Shown: piece by piece, positions 57,913 to 64,000 of the stretch | How positions within the stretch are numbered: position 1 is the stretch's first letter | Layout of the letters: the number at the start of each line of letters is the position of its first letter | DNA from: Heloderma charlesbogerti | Lineage: Eukaryota; Chordata; Lepidosauria; Squamata; Helodermatidae | Assembly (NCBI GenBank): GCA_026122225.1 | Contig: JANEZZ010001570.1 | Span: 2,232,001-2,296,000 of the forward strand | Direction of reading: 5' to 3' | Length of the DNA: 64,000 bases | Program-made: the position numbers and the translations under genes | Notes under the pieces: generated by a model | The model's input: the letters and a program-made list of their open reading frames with translations, nothing else | What the model was told of the DNA's origin: nothing | Databases searched by the model: none

Positions 57913-58737
57913 TAGGGGTGGACGAAAGTCACTTACCTTTTCTGGCAGCTTGTTTGTGGTGGGGGGGAGCGCTTCGCTGCTCCCCCCGCGAAGTTCCGGC
58001 CAGGGGGGGAGGCTTCCCGCCTCGCCCGGCCGAAATTCAGGCCGGGGAGGAGGCGCCTCGCCTCGCCCGGCCGCGAACACGAAAGTAAAAAAAAAAAACG
58101 TCCCCTGATAGGCTACGTGACGATTCACGTAGCCTATCATGGCTAGATCTGCAAAGTCAGCCATGATAGGCTACGTGAATCGTCACGTAGCCTATCATGG
58201 GTGACTTTAAAAAAAAAAAAGTGCGTACGCGAATGGCGGCCCCCATAGGGAGCCGCCATTCACGTTCCTTATTTAGTTGCTGTAGTCTACATAAATGTTT
58301 ACGTAGACTACGGCCACCAAATAAGGAACGGGAATGGCGGCTCCCTATGGGGGCCGCCATTATCCGTACACACTTTTTTTTTTTTTTTTTTTAAGTCACC
58401 CGTGATAGGCTACGTGATGATTCATGTAGCCTATCACGGCTGACTTTGCAAATCTAGCCTATCAGGGGACGTTTTTTTTTTTTCTTCTTTTATTGCAATG
58501 GCGGCGGCGGCAGCCGGTCGAAAGACCGGCTGCCGCTCCCGCCCTGCTCGAACACCCGACGAACCGCCAGCCGGACCCGCCGCCGGGAGGGACAGTCAGG
58601 GAAGGTAGGTCCCGTCCAGGGGGGGGTGCGGGGTGCGGGGGGGTGCGGAGGATTTCTCCCCGAAACTTGTTCGGGGGGCCGAACACGTTGGCGCTCAGCC
58701 CCCCGAAGTTTCGGGGAGAAATTCTCCACCATCCCTA
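57913..58737 (+). mobile_element. Palindromic hAT-like element, second copy in the LINE, perfect 8-bp TSD
   Basis: It runs from TAGGGGTGGACGAAAGTC to TTCTCCACCATCCCTA, flanked by CTGTTAAT (57,905-57,912 and 58,738-58,745). Compared with the 940-bp copy it has one central TAGTCTACRTAAATG palindrome (about 58,281-58,310) instead of two. The rightmost palindrome is reduced to CTAGCCTATCAGG (about 58,455). A hairpin with stem GCGGCAGCCGGTC and loop GAAA lies at about 58,507-58,536. Confidence 0.9.
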
Positions 58738-59942
58738 CTGTTAATCCCCCAACACCATACCTCCCCCTGCCCGTGACCACAGTTATAGTGGCACCTCCCC
58801 GACCCCCTGAGTTGCCCAATAGTCCTCCCAGGCACATATTAAAATGTTAGGGTATAAAATGTTCAACAGTGTAAAAGAATATCAAAGATAAAAGAGATAA
58901 AAGAGAACAGCAGCTAAGAAGGAGCAGATAAAGTCCACATTTGCCCCTTTCCCCTTGTCTTTAAAGCTGCTGCCCTCTGCTGCTGCTATTTGCTGCTAGT
59001 ATCTGTGGCTGTTGATGTCTCTGGAGAGGCAGGTGGGTGGGTCTTCAGGTGCTATTCCGTGCGATGCTAAGTGCGCACTTGGCGCCGCACTTGGCGCCAC
59101 CTCTGGCAGCCCCGCCTTAAGTACCTGTTTGGCGGGGGCAGAAGCAGGCTCAGGATCCTCCTGGTACAGCTGGCTGGCTGGTTTACTTTGTTTGATATAT
59201 TATTGTTGTTTGTAATTAAAATATTTTTCAATATTCTGAATACTCTTAAGTGTATGGAAACAGGTTCTTGCTCCAAGGCATCCTGTGCCCTGGCGTATTC
59301 TTGAACCATTGAACCAAGAAGGTAAGCCATGGGGCCCAGTCATTAGGCAGATTGAGGCAGTCGCCTTAGGCAGTTGATCTGGGACATCATGAAAGGGCAC
59401 CAAATTGTTAATTATTTGTTCAGTGTTTGCTGTATTTTTACTGCCAGGATGGGGGAATTTTCTACCTCAGGTGCCAAAATAACTTGACTGGCCTTGGGTA
59501 CTATGCACCTTGACTTGGAGAGGGATGGGGTGTAATTGGCTATTCTGCCGTAGGCAGCAAAATGTCCATAGCCAGCCTGGCTTAGCTGAGCAGCCTCATA
59601 GTAGATTTTAATATTAGATGCCATTAGTTCTCCTTCAGCCAAACTCTTTTATAATGTATTCACTTCAGCAGCCTGTGCCTTCTTGTCTCCCCAGAGGAGA
59701 AAGTATCTCTATCAAATTTTGTTACTTCTTTAGTGAAGCTATTGGGATAAATAAAATAATATTACAAAAAAGAAATATCAGGTTGGGCTTAACTTTGACA
59801 TTGTGACTGTTGGTATTATCACAGACCATGACAGTTTCAAATTCTGTGAATGAACTCAGTCCCTTTTAATCTGTAGGGGTTCATAACTTTAGCTTGAACA
59901 GTTGGTTAAGATCTGTACTGATACCAGCAAACATTAAACACA

Positions 59943-60039
59943 TTAGGCTGCAGTCCTATCCACACTTACCTGCAAGTAAGGTCTACTGAAACAATAGGAC
60001 TTACTTTTGAGTAGACATGTATTCAGGACTGTGCTGTTA
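59943..60039. repeat. Short palindromic MITE, complete copy
   Basis: It spans from TTAGGCTGCAGTCCTATCC to CAGGACTGTGCTGTTA, with the ACTTACTTTTGAGTAGACAT core. TTA occurs at both ends, matching a 3-bp TTA target. Confidence 0.65.
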
Positions 60040-60465
60040 CTGTTTGAATTGAGGCCTCAATTTTTCCCAAGCAATTCTGACTTGTTTATTCCATATATAA
60101 CCAGATGTTTTAGGGGCAGGGGAATTTAATAGTGCTATAATAGATTTTGCAGGAATTTGTACTGAGTGACCCAGCAACATTTATCTGTTCATAGCAGGAT
60201 CTTGGTAGTAAATCACTCTCCATGTGTGTTGGTTACTAACCTAATTATCATATTACTCTTTTATAAACAGGAGAAAAGAACTCTTTTTCCTCTCATCACA
60301 CCTGCAATAAGTCTAATTTCATTCATATTTTTCTATCTGCCATCCAGGCGGATAGAAAGTAACAGACCTTGGACAAATTTTATACCTAACACATTTTATC
60401 ATGGAACCAAACAACTAAGACCTTGTTGTTGTTGATATCAGAAGAGGAATAATGCTTACAAGTCA

Positions 60466-60716
60466 GTGAACCAGTGTGGTGCAGTGGCTAGAGTGTTGGA
60501 CTGGGAGTCAGGAGATCTGAGTTCTAGACTAGTCCCACTCAGTCATGGAAGCTCATTGGGTCACTTTGGGCCAGTCACAGACTCTCAGCCCAGCCCACCT
60601 CACAGGGTTGTTGTTGTGAGGATAAAATGGAGGAGGAGGAGGAGGAATATGCATGCTGCCTTGGGTTCCTTAAGAAGGAAAAAAGGTGGGATATAAATGT
60701 AATAATAAATAAATGA
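60466..60716 (+). mobile_element. Sauria-type squamate SINE
   Basis: Full-length type: head CCAGTGTGGTGCAGTGGCTA, body CACTTTGGGCCAGTCACAGA, tail GGTGGGATATAAATGTAATA. A (GGA)n stretch lies inside. Confidence 0.9.
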
Positions 60717-60989
60717 GGGAGGAATTGCCTGGGGAAAGGTGTAAGGAGAAACAAGTGCATGGCCCTTATTTTGATTTCAAAACTCTAATAATTGCCATCA
60801 TCATCATTTATTAGTATTGCATATTTGATTGTCTGAAGTGATTTGCATATATTATCTTGTATTCTTTGCAACAACTGTGTAAGGTAGGAGATTGTTATCT
60901 CAATATTGGAAATGGGGTGGGGGCTGACACTAAGAGAGAGTGGTTTCCCTAAGGCCACCCAGTGACTTCATGGAAGATGTAAGATTTTT

Positions 60990-61175
60990 TATGTATGTAG
61001 CACATGCTTTGCATGTAGAAGGTTGCAGGTTCAATCCCTGGCACCTCCAGGTAGGGTGAGGAAAGAATCCTGCCTGAAACCCTGGAGAGCCATTGCCAAT
61101 CAGTGTCAACAATATGGGGCTAGATTGACCAAGGCTCTGACTCAGTATATAGCAGCTTCCTATGTTCCTATGTAT
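60990..61175 (+). mobile_element. tRNA-Ala-derived SINE
   Basis: It lacks the first part of the head but keeps GGTTCAATCCCTGGCACCTC (B box region), CTGCCTGAAACCCTGGAGAG and GCAGCTTCCTATGTTCCTAT, then (GTAT)n. Confidence 0.8.
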
Positions 61176-61384
61176 GTATGTATATAAGGATGCTTATAGG
61201 CCATGTATAGACAAAAAGCTGACTAAAGGCAGCTTACAAAATTCAGTGCACAATTAAAATCCAGTTAACTTAACAACTAATAAAAGCCTAACAGTAGGAC
61301 TAAAGCCAGCCATGTATGAACATTAAAGTGAATAATACACTAAACAATTTCCAGAAAGCAACCCTGTAAAACTCTTAGGGCAGA

Positions 61385-61530
61385 GATAGGCCCTAACTTG
61401 TGGTTCTCCAGATTCTTTTGTCCTACAACTCCCATCAGCCCTCACCACTGGTTATGGTGGCTTGGGCTGATGGGATCTGTAGGCCAAAACACCTGGAGGG
61501 CCACAAGTTGCCAACCACCTCCCTAAGGGA
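61385..61530. repeat. hAT-like MITE
   Basis: CTACAACTCCCATCAGCCCT and GGCTGATGGGATCTGTAGGC form the inner arms. A related, more decayed copy lies at about 61,820-61,950 (CCTGGTGCCTTCCTGATGTT ... GAGAGCACCAGGTGGAGAAG). Confidence 0.65.
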
Positions 61531-62180
61531 AAGGCTACTGAGAATAAATGCATCTTTTGGCCCTTCTGAAGAACTGGCAATATATCCCAGCTGGTAATAA
61601 GTTCTGTCAGTGTGGTGCCACCACTGAAAAAGTCCTATCCCTTGTGCTCAGCAGTCTGATTGTTCTCAAAGGTGGGTAAAGAAGAAGGGCCTTGGTCAAT
61701 ACTTTCTGATTCGTAACTCAACCTTTTATAGCACTTACTCTGAAGTACGTCCCATTAACTTTAATGACAGTTATTCCAGGTAAGTGAATATAAGATTGCA
61801 GCCTTAGCTACTGTACTGCACCTAGAATAGCCTTCCCCGTCCTGGTGCCTTCCTGATGTTTTCGACTTCAACTCTCATCAGCCCAGTCAGCATGGCCAAT
61901 GTGGTCTAGAACAGCTGGAGAGCACCAGGTGGAGAAGGCTGACCTAGGAGAACTCTTGGAAGATTTTCCCCAATGATTTTTATTCTCATTTTTACATAAA
62001 TGGAAAGTCAAAGAATGATCCAGCACAGCTGAAACTGAATATTCAATCAAAATACAATCTGTATTTCATACCTAATCTGATAAAGTGTTGTTCTAAGGTT
62101 GCTTCATTTTAAATGGTCTATATTCTATTAATGAAAATGGTTTTGCCTCAACTTCCAAAGTATTTTTAAAATTCTTTTAG

Positions 62181-62303
62181 GAATGGCTAGCTTCCATCGA
62201 ATAGGAGTCTTTTTATTTTCTGCATCTTCCGGTGGACTACCTACTGAAGAAATAACTTTTGCAAAACTTCTGCAGCAGAAAGGTTATTCTACAGCTCTTA
62301 TAG
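62181..62303 (+). CDS. STS: Steroid sulfatase-type arylsulfatase, coding exon 3
   Basis: The exon lies between AAATTCTTTTAG and G|GTAAGG and joins in frame (G + GA = Gly90). It encodes [20 protein letters not shown], then [20 protein letters not shown], ending with the first base of a Gly codon (the GKWH motif would follow). The [29 protein letters not shown] pattern is what I recall for STS itself; ARSD and ARSH differ here. The 123-bp length keeps phase 1. Remaining exons (human STS is about 583 residues) lie beyond the window. Confidence 0.92.
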
Positions 62304-63594
62304 GTAAGGTTGATCAAGATGTACATGCTTGGTTTGACTGTTTTGTTTGTTTTAGAATTTCCTGTTTTTTGACAAAATTGTTTCCCAAAAGAAGCGTACA
62401 AGTTAAAAGTATAATATCAACAAAGTAAATAACACAATTTAAAATAAAACAGGAAAAGCCAGTAGAAATTCCAGCAGTAAACTACAACATCATTGAGATC
62501 CAAACACCCTCTCAAATAAAAGTGTGATAGATCAAGCGGAATAGTAATGCTGTAGTTGTCCTTGAGCTACAGAATTTTGTACCTTTGACCTACTGAATCT
62601 TGTATGTCTTGTGGTGGTATAACTACATTACACATTTAACATTCTGTTTATGTATGTATGTATTACATTTCTATCCCAACTTTTTTCCTCCTTTAAGGAA
62701 CCCAAGGCAGCATACATAATCCTTCTCCTCCATTTTATCCTCACAAGAACAACCCTGTGAGGTGGGTTGGGCTGAGAGTCTGTGACTGGCCCAAAGAATC
62801 TCCCAACTCCCAGTCCAACACTCTAGCTATTAGTACAGTTATCTACATTTATGGAACTAGCTTATAACTCACCTTGCTATCTAGCTGGCTTTAAGTATAC
62901 TTTCACAACACAAAAGCAATAATCACAACTAGATATATTGGGTTGGATCCATACTTAGAGTAGACCCATTGAAATTGATTGGGACTTAAGTTAGTTATAA
63001 ATATCCTTGATTTCAATGGATATGCTCTAAATAGGATTAAATCTGTATCCAACCCATAACATTGATAGAATGCTGACATTTCATGAGTTTCAATGGTTTT
63101 TCTTTGTCTGAATGAAATTTCAAATTAATCACAGGAACAGGAAAACTCTCTGACATGTACCGTAAAATAATCATTACAATAAAGCAAGCTAGTGGTTGTT
63201 TTAGTGTAGAAGAGGATTAAAACAAAACACAATCTGTCAGTTTAAGTTTCTATCACTTTGTCATTTTTCATATCTTAAAGTTAGTTCATCCCAAACTTTG
63301 AAAATGTTTAAGTTCATATGAAAATATGTATGCATTTTTGTGTGCATTTCCCCTAATACAGTCACTTTTCATGCAATTTTGAGTAATATGCACAATTTTT
63401 GCAAGCAATTTTCCAACTACAATTTTATTTTACTATATGTACTCCCTTTACAGGCAAAACCCAGTAGCACATTATTGAACATTATTTTCACTAATGTATA
63501 ATTTTTTTCTGCATGTTTTTGTTTTACACCCATTTTCCAAGTATTTTTGATTGGAGAATTCCACTGCAAACTCTGGAGGAGTGTAAATTTTGAA
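62304..63594 (+). other. STS intron 3 (partial), mostly unique
   Basis: It contains the antisense SINE below and a diverged short MITE at about 62,945-63,055 (GGATCCATACTTAGAGTAGA...TATCCAACCC). No further exon was seen before the window ends. Confidence 0.7.
62655..62836 (-). mobile_element. Sauria-type squamate SINE with internal deletion
   Basis: Antisense copy with CCTTTAAGGAACCCAAGGCA and GGTTGGGCTGAGAGTCTGTG. About 40 bp of the region next to the head is missing (CCAAAGAATCTCCCAACTCC joins body to head). Confidence 0.8.
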
Positions 63595-64000
63595 TAGGGA
63601 TGTATGAATCCCTTACCTTCCCTTTCACTGGAGGTCTGCCAGGGCGGAGGAGTTGATCCGTTCCTCCCCCCGGAATCCTCGCCAGCCGGCTCCACTCCAC
63701 AGCAATTCCGCAGAGCTGCCAACCAGCTCCAAAATGCCAGCAATACAGCCGCCATGCTGTATCGCTGGCTGAAGGGGACGTGACATACTGCGGCCAGAAA
63801 TGGCATCCGGGACACCATTTGCGGCCGTAAAGGCCTCAGTTTAAGGTAAATGCAGCTGTAAATGGCTGCATTTACCTTAAACTAAGGCCTTTACGGCCAC
63901 AAATGGCGTCCTGGACGCCATTTGCAGCCGTGCTTTTAATTAACGCGATCAACTATTTTTTATATTTATTTTTATATTTATATTTGCGTAGCCTATCACG
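63595..64000 (+). mobile_element. Divergent relative of the palindromic hAT-like family (cut by window end)
   Basis: It starts TAGGGATGTATGAATCCCTT, keeping the TAGGGATG end and a CCCTTACCTTCC donor-like motif. It holds a long hairpin at about 63,823-63,897 (arms GGCCGTAAAGGCCT and AGTTTAAGGTAAATGCAGC, with their complements). This lies inside a wider inverted pair (AAATGGCATCC / AAATGGCGTCC). The last bases GCGTAGCCTATCACG match the family palindrome arm. The right end is outside. Confidence 0.7.

Larger units (their letters stand above)
53768..59185 (-). mobile_element. Long L2-clade LINE, nearly full length, with nested insertions
   Basis: The 3' end is at the low coordinates ((TTTA)n/(ATTC)n at 53,768-53,828, then the CGCCCAATAGCCAAAGCTCT tail). 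Reading upward on the minus strand come the C-terminal region, reverse transcriptase, endonuclease, and a GC-rich leader that may be the 5' UTR (58,740-59,185). Two palindromic hAT-like elements interrupt it at 56,716-57,655 and 57,913-58,737. Host gene STS runs in the opposite direction. The 5' boundary is an estimate. Confidence 0.85.
53394..62180 (+). other. STS intron 2 (8,787 bp), repeat-rich
   Basis: Donor GTAAAG; acceptor AAATTCTTTTAG. More than half is an antisense LINE with two nested hAT-like elements. SINEs at 60.47 and 60.99 kb, a MITE at 59.94 kb and two hAT-like MITEs (about 61,385-61,530 and 61,820-61,950) make up much of the rest. A dispersed repeat lies at about 59,322-59,500 (GGGCCCAGTCATTAGGCAGA). 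Confidence 0.85.

Noticed and set aside
57472..58164. 230-residue minus-strand frame as one protein
   Set aside because: It fuses hAT-element sequence with a stretch of LINE endonuclease (about 57,680-57,800); a mosaic of two repeats.
1..64000. CRISPR array or bacterial defence system
   Set aside because: The regularly placed palindromes are modules of transposons with TSDs; introns, SINEs and LINEs show a vertebrate genome.

Overview
This is a vertebrate genomic window, best read as a squamate reptile (lizard or snake). The evidence is several copies of the Sauria-type SINE, tRNA-Ala-derived SINEs, CR1 and L2-clade LINEs, and very many short inverted-repeat DNA elements. There are no prokaryotic features. 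Almost every ATG-to-stop reading frame is non-coding.

Two genes are supported, head to head. On the minus strand, a CpG island at about 16.48-17.13 kb contains the first coding exon of PUDP (HDHD1, pseudouridine-5'-phosphatase), with the HAD-family FDMDG motif and a clean splice donor. The rest of PUDP lies towards or beyond the left edge; I could not find further exons. On the plus strand, three coding exons of a steroid-sulfatase-type arylsulfatase (best match STS) lie at 48,079-48,224, 53,272-53,393 and 62,181-62,303. They carry the signal peptide, the paired metal-binding Asp residues and the CTPSR formylglycine motif, with matching splice phases (2, 1, 1). The gene runs off the right edge. 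PUDP and STS are also neighbours in the human genome (Xp22.31) in divergent orientation, so the synteny supports both calls. The two start codons are about 31 kb apart.

The rest is repeats. From 1 to 16 kb: nested palindromic hAT-like elements (1-871), LINE 3' ends, a LINE fragment (4.68-6.10 kb), a tandem repeat of about 164 bp (7.47-8.0 kb), SINEs and foldback elements. From 17 to 48 kb (between the genes): MITEs, two solo LTRs with 5-bp target duplications (19.0 and 46.4 kb), two copies of a second hAT-like family with perfect 8-bp duplications (21.8 and 45.2 kb), a palindromic hAT copy nested in a LINE (25.6 kb), a TIR element with internal repeats (40.8-42.5 kb) and degenerate GC-rich tandem repeats (33.7-34.4 kb). 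From 48 to 64 kb (inside STS): SINEs, a long antisense L2-clade LINE in intron 2 split by two palindromic hAT-like elements, and a divergent relative cut by the right edge.

The most unusual feature is this palindromic hAT-like family (146-720, 25,635-26,465, 56,716-57,655, 57,913-58,737, related sequence at both window edges). It has TAGGGRTG-type ends and 8-bp target duplications. Its core is a mirror-symmetric series of palindromes, themselves arranged as a large palindrome. Consensus 5' splice sites near both ends face outward. Copies differ in the number of palindrome modules.
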